From Catonia carolina (lineage: Eukaryota; Arthropoda; Insecta; Hemiptera; Achilidae), in contig JAQMRL010000008.1 of assembly GCA_035578175.1 (NCBI GenBank), forward strand, positions 88,516,541-88,580,540: DNA of 64,000 nucleotides, written 5' to 3'. Made by a program: the position numbers and the translations under genes. Below the pieces are notes generated by a model. The model searched no databases, was not told the origin of the DNA, and saw nothing but the letters and a program-made list of their open reading frames with translations. Positions 9,718 through 20,622 of the stretch are shown here, one piece after another (the stretch's first letter is position 1; every line of letters starts with the position of its first letter).

Positions 9718-11503
9718 ACTGTTACTGTATTCATGATGAGACCGTTCTTGTTTAACTGCTTCGTTTTTTACTTAAATTTAACTGTTCTGGACTTTAAATA
9801 AGTATAACCTATTACTGTCCGTGTAAACTAAATATAACAAAATCCTTTTCATAAGACCACGCATCTCTTGGCTGGTGGAAATTTTTTCTAAAGAAAATAT
9901 TATATTATTTAAATATTAAATAAGAAAAAAATGGCTTACCTTTGACCTATGGCAATAATCATTAGTGATTTCTGTATCTACCCTTTAAAAGGAATCGCAT
10001 GACACTACTTGTATTTTGTTTCCAAATTCTGATTTTGACTTCCAGTTTTGGGCCACTTCCGTTCGAAACCGGAACTTTAAACCCAATGATTTCTGTATCT
10101 ACTCTTTAAGAGAAATCGCATGACACTACCTGTATTTTGTTTCCAAATTCCGACTTTGACTTCCGGTTTTGGGCCACTTCCGTTCGAAACCGGAACTTCA
10201 AACCCAATCCAGGTCCACTAACATTTTGTGTAGATTACGAATCCGAAAACCGTTTGTTGCTATGTTGTAGTTTCTGGATGTGAAGACGAACTCAGGAAAA
10301 TGATGATGACAATTTAAAAATTTCCGCCAATTTATATATCTTTACTATTTTATAAATATTATAACACCTAAGCCTAGGTCCGTTTGGGATCTGGGTTTAA
10401 TAAATAATAGACTAACTACCTCTAAACTTAACAAATAATTGTTTAGTCAATGAATGATTTAACTTAGCCTACTAACAAATACTATTACATTTGTAAAATA
10501 TCAATACTTAAACCAACTTGACTGTAACATACCTTAGAACGCATTTTACAACATAAGTGTATATTATTAAAATTGGAAATAAAAAATCTGAAACTTTTAT
10601 TTCAAGCATTTTCTTCTACAGAGCCTAGTTTAGCGTCAAAAAGCGATATTCCGTATTTTTAAATCGAACAGAGGTAAATTTTCATTTTGTGTCATTCACT
10701 CGTAATTAAAATTAGGTTATGTTTTTGGTGGAAAATTTTAAAATTTTCATCTATCATTTTCGTATCTTCGTTCGTCCGTCATACTCATACGTCAGAAACG
10801 GCAAAAAATAGCAACAAACGGTTTTAGGATACGTAATCTACAAAAAAACTTAGTGGACCTAGATTGGGTTTGAAGTTCCGGTTAAGACCGGAAGGAAAGA
10901 AATCAAAGCCAGAAACTACAAGAGATAGCAACAAACGGTTGTTGGATTCGTAATCTACACAAAAGGATAGCGGGCCTGGATTGAGTTTGAAGTTTCGATT
11001 TCGACCGGAAGTGGTTTAAAACCGAAAGTCAAAGTCGGAATTGGAAACATAATACAGGCCATACCTGTTTGATTTCTGTATCTACTCTTTAAAGGAATCA
11101 AATAACACTTTATTCGATTCCTCTTAAAGAGTAGATACAGAAATCATTGGGTTTGAAGTTCCGGTTTCAACCAGAAGTCAAGAAATCAAAATCGGAATTT
11201 GGAAACAAAAATAGTGTTATTCAATTCCTCTTGAAGAGTGGATACATAAATCACTAATGGTTTTTGCCATAGGTCAAAGGTAAGACATTTTTTTAAAGAA
11301 AATATGTTATTTAAATAATATATTTACTTTAGAAAAATTTCCACCAGCCATGATACGCATCGTCTTATGAAAAGGATTTGTTTTATATATTGTTTACACG
11401 GACAGTAATATGTTATACTTATTTAAAGTCCAGAACGGTTAAATTAAAGTAAAACACTAAGCAGTAAAACAAGAATGGTATCTTTATGAATACAGTAACC
11501 TAC
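9718..11503. mobile_element. Large inverted-repeat structure built from two REP-E copies
   Basis: REP-E copy 1 is 9875-10328 and copy 2, in opposite orientation and longer, is 10727-11345. REP-E ends are GGTGG(C)AATTTTT-type inverted repeats. Outside them the flanks are also inverted copies: 9718-9874 (GTTACTGTATTCATGATGAG, TTCTGGACTTTAAATAAGTA) against 11346-11503 (TACTTATTTAAAGTCCAGAA, GAATACAGTAAC). So the arms total about 600 bp. Copy 1 contains an exact-length 121-bp tandem duplication (9967-10087 and 10088-10208). Copy 2 contains two versions of the AGCAACAAACGGTT block and a 75-nt hairpin at 11071-11145. There is no coding capacity. I infer a foldback-type non-autonomous DNA element. 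Confidence 0.75.
10560..10726 (+). repeat. REP-D 3'-region fragment inside the inverted structure
   Basis: Matches the REP-D segment with TTTATTTCAAGCATTTTCTT, CAGAGCCTAGTTTAGCGT and TCGTAATTAAAATTAGGTTA. It lacks the terminal hairpin and abuts REP-E copy 2 directly. Confidence 0.7.
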
Positions 11504-11605
11504 GAAAAATTGTGTAATCTACACATATTGGATTTTGGGGCAGGATTGAGTTTGAAGTTTCGGAAGTCAAAGTTTATTTACATTGCCAAGAGAAAGTCGT
11601 GTGTA
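11504..11605 (+). repeat. REP-E scrap followed by REP-D end scrap
   Basis: TGTAATCTACACA and GGATTGAGTTTGAAGTTTCG are REP-E; CATTGCCAAGAGAAAGTCGT at about 11576-11595 is the REP-D 3' subterminal block. Confidence 0.6.
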
Positions 11606-12307
11606 TACAGCATGCACTTTTATTACGATCCTTTAGTTCTGTACTAGAAATAATGTATTACGAAACATAAAATGTGTATTATCTCACGTAAGAAAATTCC
11701 AATAAGTATTTATTTGATGAGTAAGATTGATGCGGTTTTGTGTTTTAATTTAAATTCCTAAAGTGTGTCATGCGTTGTATGCGAGTGATGGATGACGCAT
11801 TAAACTGCATATTGTATTTTAAATTTATTTATACTTTATGTGTATTTGAATAAATTAAAATGTATTTTTATACATTAACTTTCATATTATATGTTTTATT
11901 ATCGCAATTTTAGTTTATTCATTAAAATTACCGTTGCAGAAATTTCTTCCGGCGTTTTTGTTCCTGCATATAATTTGCAGCGTGTTAAACGTAATTTAAC
12001 CACACCTTTAGTGTTTCTGGAATTTGAACACTCAATATTGTATCCTGCTGAACGAATGACCATTTACTTGGTGAAATAATTTCTTTAATTATTGTTATTT
12101 ACTCATTGCTTAACATTCTTTCTTGAAACTGTGACTAAGTACATTGTATATTATTTTTTTTATTTGCTGATAAATTGGTTTGTGTCACATTCTAAATAAT
12201 TATTTGCTGTTTCTATAAATTATTTGAACTTCATGTTAAATATTTTATTAAGAACTAGTTTACGTTTCACTGGTAGGTGTTCATGTAGTTAAAAATAACG
12301 TTGTAAA
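11606..12307. other. No gene seen
   Basis: The 62-codon frame at 11891-12079 has no recognisable domain and no supporting neighbour. Confidence 0.5.
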
Positions 12308-12470
12308 GTGGCTGCTTTCGTGGTGTATTGGTTAACATGCTGTAGGTTCGGGGTTCGATTCTCGGTTAGAGTCTAGGAAGTATAGCATGTTGAACCTACT
12401 TAACCAAATTATTGTTTCCAGTTTAGCTTACAGTAATTGCTCCACTAATGACCAAGGTGTTGAAATTACT
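12308..12470 (+). repeat. SINE-S copy
   Basis: tRNA-like head with an A-box-like GTGGTGTATTGGTTAACA and a B box GGTTCGATTCT, followed by the SINE-S body ending AATGACCAAGGTGTTGA. Pol III promoter boxes are predicted from sequence only. Confidence 0.7.
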
Positions 12471-12785
12471 TGAAATTGAATCTTACCGTGAAAAATTGTT
12501 TAATTCAGGTTTTAACACTCGTATACACTTTAAAATGTTCAATTTCCGATGGTACCAAAATCATACGACTAAAAATATTTTTTATTACGTAGGAAAAGAA
12601 TGTCATGCTGTAATTTAGTTTTTTTTAAACAAGTCCATTTAGTATTTGCTCGTTTTCCGAAAATTGTGTTTTGTTTTTATTTGTTATGCCACATTTCACC
12701 GAAGTCATAAATGTATATTATAACTAAATATTTAGGATTTTCCAACGTGTTAAATTTTAGTTCGTTACGCAGAGTAAATAAAATA

Positions 12786-12821
<36 letters not shown>

Positions 12822-13259
12822 TTTTTGAGAACATTTTTTGTGATTTCTAGCGATTTTAAGACACTCCTTAATAGATTATTAATCCTCAATCCTTAATCCT
12901 CATATCATTCCACTAATAAATTTTCTTGAAAATACGTAAATAAATGCCGGAAGTACACCGTCGGTTTTATCTTTTACTGGTCTTTAGTAATATTTCAAAA
13001 AATTAACAATTAAGTCTTGTAGGAATTCAGACTGTTGGAATAAACGGACGTTTTACTGACAAAAGCAAGAGTATTTTTACTATGTAAATATTTACATGAA
13101 AATGACATATGGGTTTGGGAAAACAGGAGAAAGCAAGATTAGAAGTGATAATGTGGCTACGGAGGCGAATAAAGTTCTGCTTTACTAAGAAAAACATGAA
13201 TAGTGAAGTACATTATTACCGGAAATCAGATATAAAAGAGAACTCCTTGCAAGCTTGAA
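12471..13259. repeat. No gene; TA/CA microsatellite at 12786-12822
   Basis: (TA)n passes into (CA)n at 12786-12822. It creates short open frames on both strands that have Tyr/Ile or His/Thr runs and are not genes. Confidence 0.7.
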
Positions 13260-13490
13260 CAGAAAGAGACCAAAAACATTTTAGTTACTATGATTTCATT
13301 GTAAATTTTTTCGATGTTGAGTTATTCGTACAGGGAAATGGAAGAAAGGGAAGGCCGAGAAACCAGAACTTAGAAGAAGTAATGAAAGATATGAAATTTA
13401 ATGAGTACGTAGACGTGAAAATTTTATTGAAAGTAACTTATGGTTTGCAGCGACAAGGGAAACTTTTCGAATATTGAATAAAATGTAACT
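13260..13490 (+). mobile_element. Eroded LINE C-terminal remnant
   Basis: A frame reads GNGRKGRPRNQNLEEVMKDM then KFNEYVDV, resembling the 'GRPR..LE.VM.DM' tail found after the reverse transcriptase in insect LINEs. No other domain is preserved. It is short, so assignment rests on this one block. Confidence 0.5.
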
Positions 13491-15384
13491 TAAATTTAGC
13501 AAATATGTTGAATTGCAATATTTAATCGTTTATACAAAATTTTTGTATAATGAAAGTAGTATAAACAAACAAAAATGAAATCAGTTTGACAAAACCATCA
13601 CGCGTCAATTCAGGTGTTATAATGAAACCCGCATGCATTTCTGTATTAGATTATTTAATTCTGTTTATTTGATAGTTTTTTCTGTTGAAACATATCTCGG
13701 TAATTACTTTAATAAATTATAAATTAAATATTTAGCGGCTTTAGTTTGATAAATATTTTTCGATTAATTTAAAAAATAAATAAAATTAACGGTTTTAAAA
13801 TATGTATTGCAAGTTCCTCTTTTGACCTTTACGCTTGTATTTAATTTGAAACAAAAAAATATTCGATAAAGTATTTCTGTAATGTCAATTATGCAAAAAA
13901 ATTGTAAATGTGTCGACCTGTTTTGAGATTCTTGTGTTTACTAACGAGAGGTGCGGAAATTAATTTTTTTGATGTTCAATAGTAAAACGTAAATTGGAAA
14001 TTTTACAATAATTTTTCATATCTGTATTGATTCATGATTTCGTAATTATTTGTTAATGGATCTAAAAAATAATGTTGCTAGAGAGAGTAGGACTTTTAGC
14101 TCTCTCGTACACCTTACGCATGCTTATTTAAGTAGCATTTCATCTCAATGAGGTTCTTGTATTGATTGTTGAATTGTTTCTCCAGGAACAACTGCTTTTG
14201 ACTTTGAATAGAATGCCGTGTTCCAACACAATATTCACCTTTGGGAAATACTTTGATAAGTCAGTAATTAAATCGTAAAGCCTAGGACCTTAGAGAATTT
14301 TCCTACACTTAACCTAAAATCTTATTACAAATAGTTATTTACTAACTAAATACGCGTAACATTTATAACTAAATACGGGAAACATGCCCGCCTGCATAAA
14401 CAATATAAATACATAAATCGGACTCTACTAAATATCTTGCCTTTCATAAATAGACTTACGACTGAATTGGAAAACACATATGCAGAACTAAAGGTAAAAA
14501 CACAAACATTTAAACAATTTAATTGGATTCTTGGAAAACGATCTACATTTTTACATTTAAAAAATAAGTTACTATTATAATACAGTACAAAACTAGTCTC
14601 AAACCAATTTGGACGAAAATGGTATCCAGTTGTGGAGGAAGGCAACCTTTTCAAACGTTAATATAACACATTGAATACAAAATACCAAAGGAGACTCGAA
14701 TCACATACAAATTATCTGGTTATCTCACTTAAAGAGAGTTTATTTGACACTCGGAGACTGAACTGAAGACATCCTACATACTCATCATGAACAGACGATA
14801 CGAAATATAATATACGACAAACGTTTCCTCTTTCATGATACACTAAATAAAGTAACGAAATTTATTAATAGGCTAATTATTTAATTAAACGTGTAATAGT
14901 TAGGACAATAACGTATGCATTACTAATTCATTATAAAGAAGAAACCAACACTAAGTTATTACACGAAATTTTTTATTAATATATACCCAATCTAATTAGA
15001 TATTCACGGTCATTGGTAACGTGATGTTCGTTATTTCAAACTTACACCACAAAAACTAGGTATTTCAAAAAAACTTAATTCAATTGTGTTTTACTATAAA
15101 AAAATTAGGTCTTTCAATATTGTACAAAAGTTTAGATGAAAAAATTTAAACCAAGTACGTCTAGAGTAAAATTGCAGAGCTATGACGAAAATGAAGTTTT
15201 ATTATACAGTTAAAACCACTCATTAAATCAATAAAGCGCAAATTGTATAAAATTTTACTACCTCTGAATTTAACCAAACGTTTTGCTTCACCTCAGAGGA
15301 AATGTTTAAAATTTCATGTATTTTATAAGATAATTATATAATTTAATATTAGTTTTAAATGAAAATACTTAAGTGATTGTTGTG
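13491..15384. other. No gene seen
   Basis: A long AT-rich stretch. The 102-codon minus-strand frame at 14346-14654 is Phe/Ser/Tyr-rich with no domain I recognise and no repeat match; I do not call it a gene. Confidence 0.45.
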
Positions 15385-15655
15385 TTCAGTTGACACGTAG
15401 GGCTATGAAACGTGGACTATGTCAGGAATGGTCTTTAACATCCTTAGAAGGTTGGAAAGAAAGATTTTAAGGAGTTTTTGAAGCGGTGGTAAGAAAATAT
15501 CCGGAGAATACATAAAATGAAAAACAGAATACTGTCATAGAAGACAAAGATTTAGTCCGTCTCATTAAGGCTCATTGATTAAAATGGTAGGGGAACATTG
15601 AGAAAATGAAGCTAACGAGGATTGTTAAGGTGATATGGACGTAAGGACTGTATAT
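15385..15655 (+). mobile_element. Eroded LINE remnant
   Basis: A broken frame reads YETWTMSGMVFNILRRLERK then ILRSF, like the 'YG.ETW ... ERKILR' block of LINE C-terminal domains, with stops soon after. Low-information but consistent with the same protein region seen in LINE-F. Confidence 0.5.
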
Positions 15656-16087
15656 AAGAAAAATCCGTTTCATGAGGCGACGCGTGTCATGGCTAGTGGC
15701 AATTTTTAAAAAGTCCTTACCTTTGACTTAGTCTACGGCAAAATCAATAGTGATTTCTGTATCTACTATTTAAGAGGAATTGAACGACACTATGTTTGTT
15801 TCCAAATTCCGACTTTGATTGCTTGACTTCCGGTTAAACCGGAACTTCAAACCCAATGATTTCGGTATCTACTCTTTAAGAGAAATATATTTTTGTTTCC
15901 AAATTCTGACTGATTTCTTGACTTTCGGTCGAACCGAAACTTAAAACCCAATCCTGGCCCACTAACTTTTTGTGTAGATTACAAATCCGAACCCCGTTTG
16001 TTGCTATCTCTTGTAGTTTCTGACATCTGGGTGTGACGGTCGGGGAAAAAGGAAAATGTTAGAGGACAATTTTTAAATATTGCCACC
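15656..16087. mobile_element. REP-E copy with terminal inverted repeats (MITE-like)
   Basis: Ends are AGTGGCAATTTTTAAAAA (15695) and TTTTTAAATATTGCCACC (to 16087). It contains GATTTCTGTATCTACT, CCGGAACTTCAAACCCAATG and GTTTGTTGCTATCTCTTG as in the 9875-10328 copy. About 40 bp outside the left end (TTTCATGAGGCGACGCGTGT) also match the flank of the large inverted structure, so the mobile unit may be bigger than the short inverted repeats suggest. Confidence 0.7.
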
Positions 16088-16497
16088 AATAAGGAAGGGC
16101 CGTTCTAAGAGGAGACGGATGGATGATGTTATAAATTATCAATTTTGACATGTATGAGAGGATGAAGAGTGAGTAACTAGCAGAACTGACTGATTTTATG
16201 AATAAAATTATAAATATCATCTGAAATATTTGAAAAAAGTGAAAGAGCGTCAACTAATACTGGATGTGGCAGGTTAAAGAATGTCGGATTATTAAATACT
16301 CGTATAACTGAAACTTAGGTTCAAAAATATTTAAATTGGGTTCTAATATAGCATACAGTTGTTAAGCGTTGACTTGTTCAGTTTTTAACTGAAGGTGCGA
16401 GGGTCGATGTCCGGATGTGATCTGGAAAACGTTATCATTACACCATTGCAGACTCAAAGAAATACAGAAACTTGCCGAAGGAATAAAAACTAACTTT
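16088..16497. other. No gene; possible SINE-head trace
   Basis: Around 16390-16425 GAGGGTCGATGTCCGG and GTGATCTGGAAAAC recall a degenerate B box and the SINE-S body. Too weak for a firm call. Confidence 0.35.
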
Positions 16498-17335
16498 TTA
16501 CTCTCTCTTGCCTCTATGAATATATAGGCAGACCTCCTGAACCCAAAAACCATGTTTTTAGCGGTGTGTGAGAGAGAGAACAGAATATCTCAAGAACGGA
16601 ACATCGTACGAACCTGAAACTTGATTTTTGAGTTAGATACTACTACCGGACCCGACACCAACATTTTCATCAAAATCGGTCAACCAGAAGTAGTAGTTAA
16701 TTCGCCTCATTTTTAACTTTTTTGCGATTTTCTCTAAAGTGGCTCCTAATATTTTTTAAAAATCGCCTTATTTACTGAATTGTTTACGCTCTACATCATG
16801 TCTGCTGAAATTTATGGGGATGCTGTTTTCCTTGTAAAAAAATGGTTTTCTTAAGATTGCGGCTTAAATATGCATTTTAGCGCAAAAATGTATACGATAA
16901 AAGTTATAGAGAATTTAAAATCCTACAACCTTTATTTCAAACATTTTTTTGTATAACGCTTAGTTTAGCGGTAATTAGCGATTTTCTGTTTTTTTTTTCA
17001 CAAAAATGTGTAAAAAAATCGATTTTTTAAAAATTTCATCCTTAGTATGCATTTTACGACAAAAGTGTATATATAATCAAATTTATAGGAAAGATCTACA
17101 ACTTTTATTTTGAGCATTTTTGCAGAGCCTAGTTTACCGTGAAAGAGTGATTTTCCGTATTTTTAAACCAAACTGAGGTTGATTTTCATTTTGCGTCTTT
17201 ACTCATGATTAAATTTAGGTTATGTTTATTGAGGTTAGTTTTATGTTTGTCTTATGTTTTATTACTAATTTTACGTTTTATTTTTAATTATTTGCATTGG
17301 CAAAAGAAAGTTGTGTAAGTGTTTCACACCAGATT
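16498..17335 (+). mobile_element. REP-D, near full length
   Basis: Starts TTACTCTCTCTTGCC and ends GGCAAAAGAAAGT, GTGTAAGTGTTTCACACCAG, then AT-rich. A segment after the first hairpin is shortened relative to 25145-26071. Confidence 0.85.
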
Positions 17336-18040
17336 TTTTTATTTAAAGTTTAAATAGTAGGCAGGCTTTTATCTTCGGTTTAGCTAAACAAAGAAAAAAT
17401 TTAAATCAAGTCTGAACTTGTTACGAATTCTCTTTTCCATTCACTAACATACTTTTTTTAAATGTATCGGTATACCTGTACCTTCCTAATTGTTTACTAA
17501 AAATAGTTCTAAACAAAACAGTAATTTATATAATAGCTTACGTTTACCTAAATTTGTCTTTTCATTCAGTGAAAAGTGAATTAATTTTAAAATTAGTGTA
17601 CAAGTGAATAGTTGCAATTACCTTAAATTTGTTGAAAGTACAAGTGTTTGTTGTTAGTTGATTATAGTTTGTTAGCATGTTAACTATTATTACCCATTGT
17701 AACTATTTCCTCTTTCTTCCCACGCTAGTATTATTTAACTTGTAATCTACACCTGCTCTATTTTATTAGTACAGTGATCCCATTTTTCTTGTCTTTTTTC
17801 TGTTATGTTAGTTTGTTGTTCATGATTTAATTCGTTAGATAAATCCTATTTTGAAATTGATTTTAATTATAATTAGTTTCTTTCATAGTTCTATTTAATT
17901 TTCGTAAAAAACATATTTATTTGTGTTGTACTATGAATTACAATAACAAATGTGCTGAACATGGCAATGATACAATAATGACAACATGAACGACATGAGA
18001 AAGCCGATCACCCATGGAGCTTCTTGGTTTTTATTTTAAT
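17336..18040. other. No gene seen
   Basis: AT-rich; no named repeat. Confidence 0.5.
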
Positions 18041-18300
18041 AATGGAATTCCTAGTTCAAATCCTAGTAAAGGTAGTTGTTACTTTTATACGAATTTGAAT
18101 ACTAGACAGTGGTTACCGGTGTATTTTGATGGTTGCGGTTTAATAACTATACTTTCTCAGGAATGGTCGGCCTGGGTCTGTTCAAGACTATACCTCATTT
18201 ACACGTCATACACATCATCCTCATCTTATTTGTTCATGGAGTTGCTAATTGTTCTGAATTGAACAGATTGCAACGTACACACATTAGAGATAAAAAAAAT
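18041..18300 (+). repeat. SINE-B copy, head truncated
   Basis: Retains the B box AGTTCAAATCCTAG and the whole body to ACACATTAGAGAT plus an A run. The two overlapping 70-82 codon frames here are accidental. Confidence 0.85.
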
Positions 18301-18323
18301 GGCATTCTGAATCAGTGTATATA

Positions 18324-18939
18324 CAGTAGAGCGTTAGTTATCTGAATTAATTTGGACCAGAGCGGTTCTGATAATCAAATAGTTCGGATAATCAAACATG
18401 CTAAATTCTGTAATTTGATATACTGTACCATAACAATGTAATAAATAACCTAAACGGTAGCAATAATAAAACTAAAAATGTTTAATTGCTTAATAAGGGA
18501 TATAACAACATAAACATAATTTTTAGTAAAAAAAAAACACTCTTATTTATTGCATTTGTTGGAAATATAGAGTAGGTCCGAAAGATTAACAAACTGATAA
18601 ATACAGAATTTCAAAACTGAATATATTAATGAAATAAATACGGTAAAATCCCTTATGAAATATTTTTAACGCACTTGTACATATTACTCAGTAATTTTTT
18701 AAAAATCTTGAATTTTTTTTGAACTAAGACTAAACTTTTTGTAGCTGGAAAATCTCTCATTCGTTTTAGTAACAGTGCTTTAGCAGCACTAAATTCCGGC
18801 TGTTATTCACTCCAAAGCATTATAATTAGTTTCTGGAGCAGAAAAGGCCTCTGCGTGAGTAAATATGTATTTTTTCATTGATGGTGGTCGGATATTGACG
18901 ATTCGGATGACTGACGTTCAGATAATCGACGCCCTTGTG
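18324..18939. mobile_element. pogo/Tigger-like MITE (616 bp)
   Basis: Left end CAGTAGAGCGTTAGTTATCT and right end (inverted) CACAAGGGCGTCGATTATCT form terminal inverted repeats continuing into GAA; TA flanks both sides (18322-18323, 18940-18941). Subterminal GATAATCAAAC / GATAATCGAC motifs are typical of pogo-type ends. No transposase frame is present, so it is non-autonomous. Superfamily placement is inferred from end style and the TA target. Confidence 0.65.
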
Positions 18940-19302
18940 TAATTATATTACAGTCATCTGAATTGCATTTTATTAATTTATTTATTTTTTATTAGGGTAA
19001 CAACAAATCTGTTCCAAGTTCTCTTTAGCCTTTTCGGAGGGTTGTCCAGTAAAGTATCTCAGCTAATCGTTTTAATAAGTTCGTTTTTATGTCTGGCTAA
19101 TTTTTTGTGAAAACGTTGATAGTATTGTTTTATTGTTTCAAATACGTAAGGAACATTCAGATCATTGTGAATAGTCTCGTTACGTACCTACTATTCTACA
19201 AGGGTAGTTTTTAATAACTCTGGATTGACAGGACATACGAGGTGTGGCTATTAATTAACGAGACTGACGTTGTAAAAAATTTTATTTTAATTTTATACAT
19301 AA

Positions 19303-19893
19303 TCACTTATTGTCACCTTCAATATACACTACTTCTCTATCCCTACAACGCTCCATGCGAATTTTCCAATGTTGGAAACAGTGCTGGAAGTCATCTTCTG
19401 TCAGCTCCTTCAGGACACGTGCCGCTTTCTCTTTTACGGCTTCCACAGACTCAAATCTTGTCCCTTTTAATGCAGATTTCACCTTAGGGAACAGGTAGAA
19501 GTCACATAGTGCAAGATCTGGTGAATAAGGTGGATGTTCTAACACTGAGATGCTGTACGTGGCTAGGAACCTCTTGACAGATAACGTGGAATGAGCTGGC
19601 GCAATGTCTTGGTGGAGAACCCATGATTTGTCCTTCCACATTTCGGGGTGTTTTTTCCTTACTCTTTGACGTAGTTTAGAAAGACCTCAAGGTAGTAATA
19701 TTGATTAAGTGTTTGACCTTCAGGAACCCAGTGAAGGTACACAATCCCGTGGATATAAATAAAACTATCATCATTGCTTTAAATTTTGACTTGCTCATTC
19801 GAGCTTTTTGGCTCTCGGTGAAGTCCGGCTCTTCCAATGGATTGGCGCTTCATTTCCAGACCATAAGTAAAAAACCACGTTTCATTTCATGTT
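19303..19893 (-). pseudogene. mariner transposase, C-terminal half (left copy)
   Basis: A mariner transposase cuts and pastes its element through a D,D34D active site in an RNase H-like fold. This copy starts inside the catalytic domain: at the 5' edge TWFFTYGLEMKRQS (from the block containing the first catalytic region), then a stop-containing stretch through about 19680, then WVLHQDIAPAHS with the second Asp (the usual Asn beside it is Ile), and YSPDLALCDFYLFPKVKS with the third Asp, 34 residues on. The end ERCRDREVVYIEGDNK is the family C-terminus. The open part is 112 codons (19303-19641). The DNA-binding N-terminus is missing; it cannot be functional. Confidence 0.85.
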
Positions 19894-19899
19894 ATTACC

Positions 19900-20084
19900 C
19901 TAAGGTGAAATCTGCATTAAAAGGGACAAGATTTGAGTCTGTGGAAGCTGTAAAAGAGAAAGCGGCACGTGTCCTGAAGGAGCTGATAGAAGATGACTTC
20001 CAGAACTGTTTCCAACAATGGAAAATTCGCATGGAGCGTTGCAGGGATAGAGAAGGAGTGTATATTGAAGGTGACAATAAGTGA
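19900..20084 (+). pseudogene. mariner transposase, C-terminal end (right copy)
   Basis: Reads PKVKSALKGTRFESVEAVKE, KAARVLKELIEDDFQ and ends EGVYIEGDNK, nearly identical to the left copy's C-terminus. All catalytic Asp residues are absent. It is fused upstream to 66 codons derived from the antisense of the left copy, which gives an artificial 127-codon frame from 19701. Confidence 0.85.
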
Positions 20085-20152
20085 TTATGTATAAAATAAA
20101 AATTAATTTTTTTTATAACGTCAGCCTCGTTATTTTATAGCCACACCTCGTA

Positions 20153-20483
20153 TTTTAAAAATATATTCTCTTTTATATTCAGAATTAATTATTTATATAA
20201 ATCCTAGAAAAGAATTATTGTTACTTAAAGAAATTTCGCTAGGGGTCCTGGGTTCGATTAAAAAGAGCGAGTAATGTTAAAATCCAAGATCTGATCTGGA
20301 GGCAGGTCTGGGATTTTACATGATTGGTTTACTTCTATCACCTTTTTATCGTCTGACCTAGCAGTAATATTGCAAAACAGTTGGACTTAGAACAAGAAAA
20401 TATTCGCCGAGTAAACAATAAAGCTACATTATTTACTCGATGAAGATTTGTACTGTGCATATTTCTGTATAATAATATATTTT
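20153..20483. other. No gene; possible SINE-head trace near 20240
   Basis: GGTCCTGGGTTCGATTAAAA (about 20246) has a B-box core, followed by GATCTGATCTGGAGG; probably a decayed SINE-S or related piece. Confidence 0.35.
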
Positions 20484-20622
20484 CTGTGATGAATGAAGTG
20501 AAGGTCATTTGCAGGGTGAAAAGTTGATGCTTTTCATTGGGCTTGGCATGTTAATAAGCATACTTTTCAACTAAGTGAGGAAGGCATGGTAAACCACCTT
20601 TCCACCTGATGACCTAAACAAC
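20484..20622 (-). repeat. REP-C partial copy (head end)
   Basis: Minus-strand REP-C covering the head to the AATGACCTTCACTTC block; a short deletion removes the CTAGAGG palindrome. Confidence 0.75.

Larger units (their letters stand above)
19238..20150. mobile_element. Composite mariner: two truncated copies head to head
   Basis: Both ends start CGAGGTGTGGCTAT and continue AACGAGACTGACG, with TA on each side (19236-19237, 20151-20152). The left copy (19238 to about 19893) runs on the minus strand and the right copy (about 19900-20150) on the plus strand; each carries the 3' end of the transposase gene next to its terminal repeat. Both 5' halves are gone at the central junction. The two arms of about 250 bp therefore act as long inverted repeats. 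Confidence 0.85.

Noticed and set aside
12677..12896. Two overlapping 60-70 codon frames
   Set aside because: Both are produced by the TA/CA microsatellite.
14346..14654. 102-codon minus-strand frame
   Set aside because: No recognisable domain, composition typical of AT-rich noise, and no supporting neighbours.
19701..20084. 127-codon protein on the plus strand
   Set aside because: Its N-terminal half is antisense of the left mariner copy; only the C-terminal part is real transposase sequence.
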